From NCBI GenBank assembly GCA_002471185.1, contig DKPL01000021.1:1956-16807 (forward strand): DNA of 14,852 nucleotides. The letters run 5' to 3'. Positions 1 through 7,319 of this stretch are shown piece after piece. Below the pieces are notes generated by a model. The model was not told the origin of the DNA. It made no database searches and worked only from the letters and a program-made list of their open reading frames with translations. Source of the DNA: Bacteroides sp. UBA7335. Lineage in GTDB: Bacteria > Bacteroidota > Bacteroidia > Bacteroidales > Bacteroidaceae. The position numbers and the translations under genes are program-made. Numbering within the stretch: the stretch's first letter is position 1; each line of letters opens with the position of its first letter.

Positions 1-1975
1 GTTAATGAAAGAGGTAGAAAATAGCAATAAGGTAGCTCTCAACTTAAAGTTGTCTGATGGTGAAAAGTCTAAACCATTCGGTAGTTTGAATTTAGAAGGT
101 GGTATAAAGAACAAATATAGCGCTCAAGGTAGTGTAATTAGTATTAGTAAGAACTTTAAAGGGTATCTTTCGGGAGGTAGTAACAATGTGGGCTACTCTA
201 CACTGAGTGATGCTAGTTCGCGGATAATCCATGATGGTGATAAAACACAGCAGCCTGTTGATGTGAAGGGTGATAAACTAATTGATATCGATATGCCTAC
301 ACTCTCTTTGAGTGATAATCGATATAGCTCCGACCGAAACGATTTTGCTTTGCTTAGTGCCATGTGGAAGTTAAACCATAAGCTAAAAATGCACCTATGG
401 GCTCATTACAATCGCTCTATTCGTTCTATAGAAGAGATTCAGACTTCTGTTTACACATCGGATGAACTTTCGTTTATTAACAAACAAACTAATGCGGTGG
501 GGGCCAAAGATAATGGTAGTGCATACAAGTTAAAGTTCACTTATGACATATCTGCACATACGATGCTTGAAAGTACATCCCACTTAAGTCTGGACAATAG
601 CTATAGCACTAAACATATATTGTTCAATGAGAGTCCTGTTCATGCAAATTTAAAGACTAAAAACCATTTTTATCATCAGAGTATAGTTTTAACAAGTAGA
701 ACAACCCCCAATAACGTTTGGCAGATTCGATTTAACTATGTCAATGACCGTTTGCCACAACACTACTATGTAGACAGTGTATTGTTTAAAAACATAGCTT
801 CTATAGATCAGTTACAACAAGATATCCAAACAAAGTTAGAATATGCTGATGCTGATATTCAATACATACGAAAATTGCAGGATGATCATACTTTGAAACT
901 AAACTTAGGAACCAGTTATAGGCGAGAATTGCTCGGTGTAGCGCTGCTTGATGATAAAGAAAAGTTTAATCAGACGATGATAAAAAGTTATTTTGATGTT
1001 GTTTACCGAAAGAAAATTGATCATATATCGATAGGTGTAGGAGTAGCAGGAAATCAATATTGGAACAGTAATTCTCATCATAGCACTAAATCTCAGTTTG
1101 TGATAGAGCCAAAAGCTTTATTTGATTGGCACATTAACTCCAAAAACCTATTGAGGGCCTCATATTTTTATACTTATAAACCTGCTATGCTTCGTGATGT
1201 AGCTCCGCTATATGTTTTGACAGACTTTAATTCGATGATGAAGGGTAGCGGAGATATGAAGCTATTTGCTAATCAAGGAGCAATGCTAAATTATCAATTG
1301 GGAAGTTGGGGTAGTTCCTCTTTTCTAAATGTTAATGTGCTTTATTTTAACTCATTTCGGTATTACGGTAGTAACCTTAGGTTGACACAAAATTATACCG
1401 TAAGCGAAGTTGCTGAATTTAAAAATAAATATTTGTTTGATGTTTCTCTCTCTTACGATCAGTTTATATCAACTCTATCATCTAACCTTAAACTAAAAGG
1501 TGGATACAGTAGGGTGAGTCATTCATACCGCATTAATTCGTCTACCAATCAACATTTTATATCATCTAACTACACCTATGACATGAGTCTTAGAACTATG
1601 TTTACAGGTTTGTTCAATTGCAATATTGGTTTTAAGGGTACTTATGTATATACCAATAAAGATCAATCAAATTATCAGAACTATAATTTGTTCTCTGATA
1701 TTTATTTCATCTTTAATCCTCATGTCAATATGGAAATAAATACTGAATATTATTTTCAAAACAAACAGGTTAACAACACTCGAAATAGTCTCTTTATAGA
1801 TGCCAAAATTAATTTCTCGGCTATTTCTAATAAGCTTCTGTTTTCTTTGACAGGTCGCAACTTGTCTAATACTACTAAGTTTGATACCTATTCCATAACT
1901 GAAACTTATCGTACATTTTATACTGCAAAACTCCTTCCTCGAATGATTTTGTTAGGCATTGAATATCGCTTTTAA
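1..1975 (+). CDS. TonB-dependent receptor-like outer-membrane beta-barrel protein, 3' part
   Basis: The reading frame is already open at the left edge (a Leu codon precedes the ATG at position 5), so that ATG is internal and the N-terminus lies outside the window. About 657 residues are visible. The first ~30 look like the end of a plug domain running into the barrel (NLKLSDGEKSKPFGSLNLEG), followed by alternating polar/aromatic beta-strands typical of Bacteroidota TonB-dependent or CarboxypepD_reg-like barrels. The protein ends LGIEYRF with a terminal Phe, the usual outer-membrane barrel assembly signal. A ligand cannot be deduced: the TonB box, the regulatory domain and most of the plug are missing, and no SusD partner follows. 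The expected role is TonB-driven uptake across the outer membrane, or a related barrel function. The gene is clearly more A+T-rich than its neighbours. Its stop overlaps the queG stop tail-to-tail. Confidence 0.8.
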   Translation, partial: LMKEVENSNKVALNLKLSDGEKSKPFGSLNLEGGIKNKYSAQGSVISISKNFKGYLSGGSNNVGYSTLSDASSRIIHDGDKTQQPVDVKGDKLIDIDMPTLSLSDNRYSSDRNDFALLSAMWKLNHKLKMHLWAHYNRSIRSIEEIQTSVYTSDELSFINKQTNAVGAKDNGSAYKLKFTYDISAHTMLESTSHLSLDNSYSTKHILFNESPVHANLKTKNHFYHQSIVLTSRTTPNNVWQIRFNYVNDRLPQHYYVDSVLFKNIASIDQLQQDIQTKLEYADADIQYIRKLQDDHTLKLNLGTSYRRELLGVALLDDKEKFNQTMIKSYFDVVYRKKIDHISIGVGVAGNQYWNSNSHHSTKSQFVIEPKALFDWHINSKNLLRASYFYTYKPAMLRDVAPLYVLTDFNSMMKGSGDMKLFANQGAMLNYQLGSWGSSSFLNVNVLYFNSFRYYGSNLRLTQNYTVSEVAEFKNKYLFDVSLSYDQFISTLSSNLKLKGGYSRVSHSYRINSSTNQHFISSNYTYDMSLRTMFTGLFNCNIGFKGTYVYTNKDQSNYQNYNLFSDIYFIFNPHVNMEINTEYYFQNKQVNNTRNSLFIDAKINFSAISNKLLFSLTGRNLSNTTKFDTYSITETYRTFYTAKLLPRMILLGIEYRF

Positions 1976-2922
1976 GACTTATCGATCTCCTTATTTCGTA
2001 CCGTTTCTATGTTTCTTATTAATCCCGAATACTTCGCACGCTTTACAGCACTTCCTTTAAAGAGTGTTCTATATTGCTCTTCGCTCAGTGTGTGCCAATC
2101 TTCTCGCTGCATCTGCAATAACTCTTCTCGAGGTGCAAATTCGGAGGTAGAGCAGGCGGTTGCAAAGCGATTCCATGGACACGCTCGTTGACAATCGTCA
2201 CAACCATATATTTTATTGCCCATTTTAAGCCCTTCAGAGTGGGGAATGGCTTGGCGATGCTCAATGGTAAGGTAAGATAAACATTTGCGCGAATTGAGGC
2301 CTAAATGGGTGGTTAATGCTTGTGTTGGACAGCTCTCTATGCACTTTGTACAGTGTCCACATCTATTTTCAATGGGAGAATCGTAGGTGTCGGCTTCTAC
2401 ATCAATAAATATTTCGCCAAGAAAAAAGCACGATCCCGCTTGGGGAATAATGAGCTGGGTGTTTTTACCAATCCATCCCAACCCGGCACACCATGCCCAG
2501 TATCGTTCTAGCACAGGCGCTGTGTCGCAGAAACAGCGCATCTGTGCAGATTGTGGTAGGGTAGTGGCAATATAGCTTTGCAAAGCCGATAGCTTTGCCT
2601 TCATCACATCGTGGTAATCTTTGCCATAGGCATACCATGCCAACTGATACTGATTGCTATCTAGCTGTGTAGTAGGGTAGTAGTTTAGTGCCACCGAGAT
2701 GATGCTGCGTGTGCCTTCCATCAAGAGTCTGGGGTCGAGTCGCTTCTCTAAATGATTGGTCATGTAGTTCATGTCTGCTTGATAGCCATTGTTAATCCAG
2801 TTGGTAAAACCACCAGCCACGTTGGGCATAACTGCTTCGGCACGAGCTATGCCACATGCAGAAAAGCCGAGGCGCAGGGCTTCGGCTTTTATCTTTTGTG
2901 TGTCAAAACACTTTAAACTCAT
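1972..2922 (-). CDS. queG: Epoxyqueuosine reductase QueG
   Basis: QueG catalyses the last step of queuosine synthesis, the cobalamin-dependent reduction of epoxyqueuosine to queuosine at tRNA wobble position 34, in the cytoplasm. The 316-residue protein has the family signature CDTAPVLER with the expected catalytic Asp133, then GLGWIGKNT (147-155). Two [4Fe-4S] binding sets follow: CGHCTKCIESCP (Cys188, 191, 194, 198), and CDDCQRACPWN (Cys241, 244, 248) with Cys214 in KCLSYLTIEHR. It is shorter than the ~380-residue enterobacterial form, and I see no extended C-terminal HEAT-repeat region. It is the last gene of the leftward operon; its start lies 20 bp inside the upstream deacetylase gene, implying translational coupling. 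Its stop TAA (1974-1972) overlaps the receptor stop on the other strand. No substitution is visible at the key residues. Confidence 0.95.
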   Translation of the reverse strand: MSLKCFDTQKIKAEALRLGFSACGIARAEAVMPNVAGGFTNWINNGYQADMNYMTNHLEKRLDPRLLMEGTRSIISVALNYYPTTQLDSNQYQLAWYAYGKDYHDVMKAKLSALQSYIATTLPQSAQMRCFCDTAPVLERYWAWCAGLGWIGKNTQLIIPQAGSCFFLGEIFIDVEADTYDSPIENRCGHCTKCIESCPTQALTTHLGLNSRKCLSYLTIEHRQAIPHSEGLKMGNKIYGCDDCQRACPWNRFATACSTSEFAPREELLQMQREDWHTLSEEQYRTLFKGSAVKRAKYSGLIRNIETVRNKEIDKS

Positions 2923-3517
2923 ATCCTTCTTGTTTTAAGTACTCGATAGAGCGAGGTAGCGCATATTGCAAGCACCCATTATCCCACGATTTAAGTGAAT
3001 CGTGAAAGGTGATGATAGAGCCATTTCGCACATATCGTTTCACGTTTTCGAGCACCTGTTCGGGCGATAGTTTCTTACTGTAATCGCGTGTTACCAAGTC
3101 CCACATGATAATTCGGAAATGCTTTTTCAATGCATTATATTGCCTGATGCGCATGTGTCCGTGGGGTGGACGAAATAGGTCGCTCTTCATCTGCTCATTG
3201 GCAAGGATGGTGTTTGCCATGTAGCTTTTGGTGCGAAACCCCAGTCCTTGTATATGGTTGTAAGTATGGTTTCCGATGCGATGTCCTGCAGCTACTACTT
3301 GTTCAAACTCTTGTGGGTGTTTGCGAATGTTGTCGCCTACCATAAAGAAAGTAGCTTTAATATCATATTTTTCCAGCAACTCTAATACCCAAGGAGTCAC
3401 CTTCGGGATGGGTCCGTCGTCAAAAGTCAGATAGACTGCTTTTTCGTTGGGATCCATCCTGAAGATGGCATCCGGATATAGCGCCCTGTAAAAAAACGGA
3501 GGCTGTTCTATAAACAT
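2903..3517 (-). CDS. Polysaccharide deacetylase (NodB homology domain)
   Basis: This is a carbohydrate esterase 4/NodB-family enzyme that removes N- or O-acetyl groups from glycans using a divalent metal. The 204 residues are almost only the NodB domain. Motif 1 is TFDDGP (31-36; probable base Asp33, metal ligand Asp34). Motif 2 is HTYNH (His84, His88), motif 3 is RPPHG (116-120), motif 4 lies around WDLVTRDY (139-146), and motif 5 is ITFHDS (His172). All catalytic and metal residues seem intact. No signal peptide or membrane segment is visible, so the site of action is uncertain: cytoplasmic, or exported in a way I cannot see. It starts 3 bp after the DUF2723 gene and overlaps queG by 20 bp, so it is almost certainly co-transcribed with both. 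The substrate cannot be read from the sequence; peptidoglycan, a lipid-linked sugar or a protein O-glycan are all possible. Confidence 0.9.
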   Translation of the reverse strand: MFIEQPPFFYRALYPDAIFRMDPNEKAVYLTFDDGPIPKVTPWVLELLEKYDIKATFFMVGDNIRKHPQEFEQVVAAGHRIGNHTYNHIQGLGFRTKSYMANTILANEQMKSDLFRPPHGHMRIRQYNALKKHFRIIMWDLVTRDYSKKLSPEQVLENVKRYVRNGSIITFHDSLKSWDNGCLQYALPRSIEYLKQEGYEFKVF

Positions 3518-3520
3518 AAC

Positions 3521-6500
3521 TTATTTTTTTCCTTTAGCGCGGTTCACATATAGTTCGTATAGTGTATTTAGTTTGTCCATATACGGTGCGGCCAAGTCCG
3601 ACTTGTATTTCTCCATGATGCGAACCTCTTCGTTGAGTAGTGCCAAATGATATTCAAACTCACGAGTAGATACATAGAAGTGGTTGTCGCCCAAGCTCAA
3701 ATACCAAGTCAGATATTCTACCGCTTTATCCGCCAGCGCTTTCATGATGGCATTTGCTTTGGCTGTTTCGCCCAGTTTATAGTAGCTTTCAGCCATTTGC
3801 ACTGAGCCGTTTTGCCAGTCATAAGGCACGTTGTAAGCTGGTATTTTCTCTTCGGCAAAATCAAGTACCTCGAGTGCTTTACCGTTTTGTCCCTCTTTGA
3901 TGAGTTGTTCTGCCAACTGTGTAAAGATGCGACGGTGGGTATAACACATGCGCATGGTGTTTTCGTCGATGTAAATGCCTTCTTTATCTATGCCGCCAAA
4001 CTTGAACTTATTCATCAAGTTATCGTACATCTTCTCAGTATCGATGGTGGTGCCCAGCTCTTGTGTGTTGAACGGAGTGAAGCGCGAAGCCAATCCTTCT
4101 TGAATGAAGTGTTTGTCCATGCCTAAACGGTTCTCTCCACCTACGGTCACTGCCATGTACATGGGGCGTTCCCAGTTGGCATTAGCCAACATCTCAAGCA
4201 TCATCAACTCGCTTTTATACAATGCGCGTTTGCCCTTCAATGAGAAGCTCATATACTCCGGAATAGAGTCGCCTAGGGCTTCAGGAATCTTCATTCCGCT
4301 GCGTTTCACAGCCTCTTTATCAATCTTGATCACGATGCTGTCTGTAGGAATCACGCGAAGTCCCTCTTTGTCCGAACGTACCCAATATTTCAAGATGTTC
4401 TTCAACTCATACGGGTTGTCTCCAAATTCATTGCGAATGTTTTGCATCATTTCGGGGTTTCCCTCAGCTTGTGCATACATTGCATCAATTTGCTTTCTGA
4501 TTTCGGGACGAACAGGCACATACTCGTTTGTTCCTTCTACATACTCCACACGATCCCACGTGATAGGTAACGCTGGAGAGTCGTAAGCCGGACGTTTCAT
4601 TTGGTCGATGTACCAATCGGTTTGCAAGTAACTTAAGTTGCAAGTACGAGCATCTGTACGTATTCCTTCTGTCTCTTGGTTATACCACAATGGGAAGGTA
4701 TCGTTATCGCCGTTGGTAAAGATTATTGGGTTACCCTCTTCTTGTAACGTCATCAGGTAGTTTTGACCAAAGTCGCTCGCTACATAGCGGCCGCTACGGT
4801 CGTGGTCATCCCAAGTCTGACTAGCCATTTGAATAGGCACTGCCAAGCAAACTACCGACACTACACCCGCCGTAACAGTTTCGTTGCCTTTGAGGTATTT
4901 GCGAATGAGGTGGATTAGCCCCGCCACACCCATACCTACCCAGATGGCAAAGGCATAGAATGATGCCGCATACGCATAGTCGCGTTCGCGAGGTTGAGTA
5001 GGAGTTTGGTTCAGGTAGAGCACAATGGCAATACCTGTCATAAAGAACAAGAAGAATACTACCCAAAACTGCTGCACCCCTTTTTGTCCGCGATAAGCTT
5101 GCCATAGCAAACCAATGATGCCCAACAATAGTGGCAGACAGTAGAACACATTGTGCCCTTTGTTCTCTTTCAGTTCTTGTGGCAATAAATCTTGGTTGCC
5201 TACCATCATGTTGTCGATAAACGGAATACCGGTTATCCAGTTGCCGTGTTCAATCTCGCCATTGCCTTGAATGTCATTTTGACGACCGGCAAAGTTCCAC
5301 ATGAAGTAGCGCCAGTACATAAAGTTGAGCTGATAGCGGAAGAAGAACTTAATATTGTCCCATTGCGATGGCATGTTAACCATCACTGTTTCGCCACATT
5401 GATCGTAAGGCACAGGGGTACCTTTGATGTCGACCCACGACTTATATTGTTGCTCGTGCGCACTGCTGTACATACGAGGGAATAGCATATTTTGAGCATA
5501 TTTATACTCCATACGTCCCGGAATCTCGATGTACGAGTCTTTCTCGTCAGCCGAAGTTTTCTCTTTGCGGATGTATTTGTTTGAAGAGCTCGCTACAACC
5601 GGCACACAATAGCCGTTTTCTACCTCCAGCTCCACCTTCGAAGGGTATTGTTGGCCGTAGAAGAGTGGGCGAGTACCGTATTGCTCACGTCCCAAATAGT
5701 CTCCCAAAGTAAAGATATCTTCCGGTGAGTTTTGATCCATCGGTGTATTGGCAACCGAACGAATCACAATAACCGCATACGATGAGTACCCAATCATGAT
5801 CATCATGGTGCAAAGTAGAGCCGTGTTCATGGTGCGTGCCGACATGCGGTAGCGTTCAGCAATGACTCCGGCAAATAGATAGAAACCTAACACACCCAAT
5901 GCCAAAAGACCAATGATGATGGCTGTTGCTCCATGTCCGTAGAAAGGAATACCCAGCAAGGCGATAGTAACCATGAAAGAAACATTCATGCGGGTGCGAC
6001 TCTTTTCGGTATAAGTTTCGTATACTCCCCAGATAATGGCTGCTGCCACCACTACAATGTAGGCGATAACTCCCGAGTTGAAAGGCATTCCAAGCGTGTT
6101 GACAAACAGCAGTTCGAACACACCACCTACCTTTACTACACCCGGCACAATGCCGTAAAGCACGATAGCTACCAACACCATCGAAGCCAATAGTGCCAAT
6201 AGTGAACCTTTGGCGTTGGCTTGTGGCACTTTCTTATAATAATATACCAATACAATGGCAGGTAAACAAAGCAAGTTGAGCAGATGGACTCCAATACTCA
6301 AACCGGTTAAGTAGGCAATCAAGATGAGCCAACGGTCTGAGTGAGGCTCATTTGCCACATCCTCCCACTTTAAAATGAGCCAAAACACCACTGCTGTGAA
6401 GAGTGATGAAAAGGCATAAACTTCGCCTTCGACCGCACTAAACCAGAAGGTATCACTAAAGGTATAGACCAAAGCTCCTACCAATCCGCTACCCATCACG

Positions 6501-6856
6501 GTTATTATTTGGGCAGTAGTTATTTTACTCTCGTCTGTAATTACCAGTTTGCGAACCAAGTGGGTGATGCTCCAGAATAGGAATAAAATACAAGCTGCAC
6601 TCATTAGCGCACTCATGTAGTTCACCATTTTGGCTACGGTTGTCACGTCCGAAGCAAATTGCGAGAACAGGTTGGCTGTAAGCATAAAGAAGGGGGCGCC
6701 GGGTGGGTGACCAACCTCTAATTTGTAGCCTGTAGTAATAAACTCGGGACAGTCCCAGAAACTTGCTGTAGGCTCTATGGTCAGACAATAGACAATAGCA
6801 GCGACAATGAAAGTGATCCAACCGATGAGGTTGTTTACGGTTTTGTATTGTTTCAT
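3521..6856 (-). CDS. DUF2723 family multi-pass membrane protein (GT-C/protein O-mannosyltransferase-like)
   Basis: This 1111-residue inner-membrane protein belongs to the large DUF2723 family of Bacteroidota, annotated as related to GT-C glycosyltransferases and protein O-mannosyltransferases. The N-terminus has one helix (about 11-28) followed by SFWDCPEFI and KLEVGHPPGAP (about 32-55). The acidic pair Asp35/Glu38 in the first non-cytoplasmic loop is where GT-C enzymes carry catalytic acids. Many hydrophobic segments follow to about residue 340. A soluble stretch comes next with a conserved-looking LNFMYWRYF (about 505-520), then further helices with QPRERDYAY (about 620). The soluble C-terminal half contains GDNDTFPLWYNQE (about 715-727) and a helical, TPR-like end (about 980-1080). 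It is first in an operon with a deacetylase and queG, behind a candidate promoter near 6900. The likely role is transfer of a lipid-linked sugar to exported proteins or another envelope acceptor. Family assignment is firm; the reaction is inferred. Confidence 0.85.
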   Translation of the reverse strand: MKQYKTVNNLIGWITFIVAAIVYCLTIEPTASFWDCPEFITTGYKLEVGHPPGAPFFMLTANLFSQFASDVTTVAKMVNYMSALMSAACILFLFWSITHLVRKLVITDESKITTAQIITVMGSGLVGALVYTFSDTFWFSAVEGEVYAFSSLFTAVVFWLILKWEDVANEPHSDRWLILIAYLTGLSIGVHLLNLLCLPAIVLVYYYKKVPQANAKGSLLALLASMVLVAIVLYGIVPGVVKVGGVFELLFVNTLGMPFNSGVIAYIVVVAAAIIWGVYETYTEKSRTRMNVSFMVTIALLGIPFYGHGATAIIIGLLALGVLGFYLFAGVIAERYRMSARTMNTALLCTMMIMIGYSSYAVIVIRSVANTPMDQNSPEDIFTLGDYLGREQYGTRPLFYGQQYPSKVELEVENGYCVPVVASSSNKYIRKEKTSADEKDSYIEIPGRMEYKYAQNMLFPRMYSSAHEQQYKSWVDIKGTPVPYDQCGETVMVNMPSQWDNIKFFFRYQLNFMYWRYFMWNFAGRQNDIQGNGEIEHGNWITGIPFIDNMMVGNQDLLPQELKENKGHNVFYCLPLLLGIIGLLWQAYRGQKGVQQFWVVFFLFFMTGIAIVLYLNQTPTQPRERDYAYAASFYAFAIWVGMGVAGLIHLIRKYLKGNETVTAGVVSVVCLAVPIQMASQTWDDHDRSGRYVASDFGQNYLMTLQEEGNPIIFTNGDNDTFPLWYNQETEGIRTDARTCNLSYLQTDWYIDQMKRPAYDSPALPITWDRVEYVEGTNEYVPVRPEIRKQIDAMYAQAEGNPEMMQNIRNEFGDNPYELKNILKYWVRSDKEGLRVIPTDSIVIKIDKEAVKRSGMKIPEALGDSIPEYMSFSLKGKRALYKSELMMLEMLANANWERPMYMAVTVGGENRLGMDKHFIQEGLASRFTPFNTQELGTTIDTEKMYDNLMNKFKFGGIDKEGIYIDENTMRMCYTHRRIFTQLAEQLIKEGQNGKALEVLDFAEEKIPAYNVPYDWQNGSVQMAESYYKLGETAKANAIMKALADKAVEYLTWYLSLGDNHFYVSTREFEYHLALLNEEVRIMEKYKSDLAAPYMDKLNTLYELYVNRAKGKK

Positions 6857-6878
6857 TAAGACGATAGTAAATTATTTA

Positions 6879-6890
6879 TTAACATGTTAA
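6879..6890. promoter_or_regulatory. Perfect 12-bp palindrome, possible operator
   Basis: TTAACATGTTAA is its own reverse complement. It lies 22 bp upstream of the DUF2723 start codon, at about the expected transcription start of the candidate promoter. A dimeric regulator could bind here. In A+T-rich DNA a 12-bp palindrome can also arise by chance, and no family-specific operator is recognised. Its core AACATGTT is built from the same half-sites (AACAT and ATGTT) as the repeats at 7064-7132. Confidence 0.3.
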
Positions 6891-6896
6891 GTGCGA

Positions 6897-6929
6897 CAAA
6901 GATAATGATTTGTGCTTATAAACTTAAAA
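6897..6929 (-). promoter_or_regulatory. Candidate Bacteroidetes-type promoter for the DUF2723 operon
   Basis: On the minus strand, TATCTTTG (6904-6897) matches the Bacteroidetes -7 consensus TAnnTTTG exactly. A TTTT (6929-6926), three of four bases of the TTTG -33 element, sits 21 bp upstream, within the usual spacing. Transcription would start near 6890, giving a 5' leader of about 34 nt. The -7 match is good and the -33 match is weak. Confidence 0.5.
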
Positions 6930-6952
6930 CTGGTAAGGAATATTATAAAAAA

Positions 6953-6968
6953 ACACTTTAATAAGTGT
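6953..6968. repeat. Short inverted repeat, function unknown
   Basis: ACACTT and AAGTGT form perfect 6-bp arms around the 4-base loop TAAT. It lies upstream of the -33 region of the DUF2723 promoter candidate. It could be a protein-binding site or a weak hairpin. There is no adjoining U-tract that would make it a convincing terminator, and chance occurrence is possible. Confidence 0.25.
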
Positions 6969-7063
6969 ATCCCTTTTAAGTTACTTCTACTGTTTGGTAT
7001 CTTACTACTTAATCACTCTTTAATTACTGCCTAGCCTGCTGCTTCTTACTATTTAATGGTAAA

Positions 7064-7132
7064 AACATCCCCATGTTTTACCCCACAACATCCCCATGTT
7101 TTGCCCCACAACATCCCCATGTTGTTGCCCTT
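7064..7132. repeat. Three-copy 23-bp tandem repeat of inverted-repeat units
   Basis: The 14-bp block AACATCCCCATGTT occurs at 7064-7077, 7087-7100 and 7110-7123, a period of exactly 23 bp. It is separated by TTRCCCCAC in the first two units and by a diverged tail after the third. Each block is an inverted repeat with arms AACAT/ATGTT and loop CCCC; in the first unit the arms extend to 7 bp (AAAACAT/ATGTTTT, 7062-7079). It lies between the terminator of the right-hand operon and the promoter of the left-hand one, so it is probably outside both main transcripts. It could be an array of binding sites or a dispersed intergenic repeat family; I cannot tell which from one window. Confidence 0.85.
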
Positions 7133-7158
7133 ATTGCTTTATGTTTACCACAGTAGCT

Positions 7159-7183
7159 AGTATCTTTCAACCTCTTAGATACT
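7159..7183. repeat. Loose inverted repeat
   Basis: AGTATCT (7159-7165) and AGATACT (7177-7183) are perfect 7-bp arms around an 11-base loop. Neither strand has an adjoining T-run, so it is not a standard terminator. No function can be assigned and it may be fortuitous. Confidence 0.25.
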
Positions 7184-7210
7184 GTTTGTTGGGACATTGC
7201 AAAGGGCTTG

Positions 7211-7249
7211 AAACAAAAAGAGCCGGACTTTTTTGAAGTCCGACTCTTT
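7211..7249 (-). terminator. Rho-independent terminator of the prolyl peptidase-to-znuC operon
   Basis: Complementary 14-base arms (7217-7230 and 7236-7249) enclose a 5-base loop. On the minus strand the single imperfect position becomes a G-U pair, and the hairpin is followed by a U-rich run (TTTTTGTTT, including the last stem bases). It lies about 70 bp past the znuC stop, in the right orientation to end the long leftward operon. The plus-strand flank is also T-rich, so it might act both ways, but no rightward gene is nearby. Confidence 0.8.
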
Positions 7250-7319
7250 CTATTTTATCTTTTTATGGTGCACCTTTATGATGGTAGTTACCTTAAGAAG
7301 AGGTTTACTAATGACTCGT

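Larger units (their letters stand above)
6857..7319. other. Intergenic region with regulatory and repeat elements, no gene seen
   Basis: This 463-bp gap separates two leftward transcription units and is the only gene-free stretch longer than 300 bases. No plausible coding frame or tRNA is visible. From left to right it holds the DUF2723 promoter candidate with its palindrome, a short inverted repeat at 6953-6968, the three-copy 23-bp repeat at 7064-7132, a loose inverted repeat at 7159-7183, and the terminator at 7211-7249. About 70 bp between the terminator and the znuC stop carry nothing recognisable. Confidence 0.8.

Noticed and set aside
5..7. ATG as start of the receptor gene
   Set aside because: The frame is open upstream to the window edge, and the residues that follow belong to the end of a plug domain, so the gene begins outside.
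4104..4586. 160-codon plus-strand frame inside the DUF2723 gene
   Set aside because: It is antisense to a strongly supported gene, has no recognisable domain, and is explained by codon bias of the real gene.
7064..7132. Possible CRISPR array
   Set aside because: The 23-bp units are directly adjacent copies with no variable spacers, and no cas genes are present.
7159..7183. Second terminator
   Set aside because: The 7-bp arms have an 11-base loop and no T-run on either strand; a clear terminator already exists at 7211-7249.
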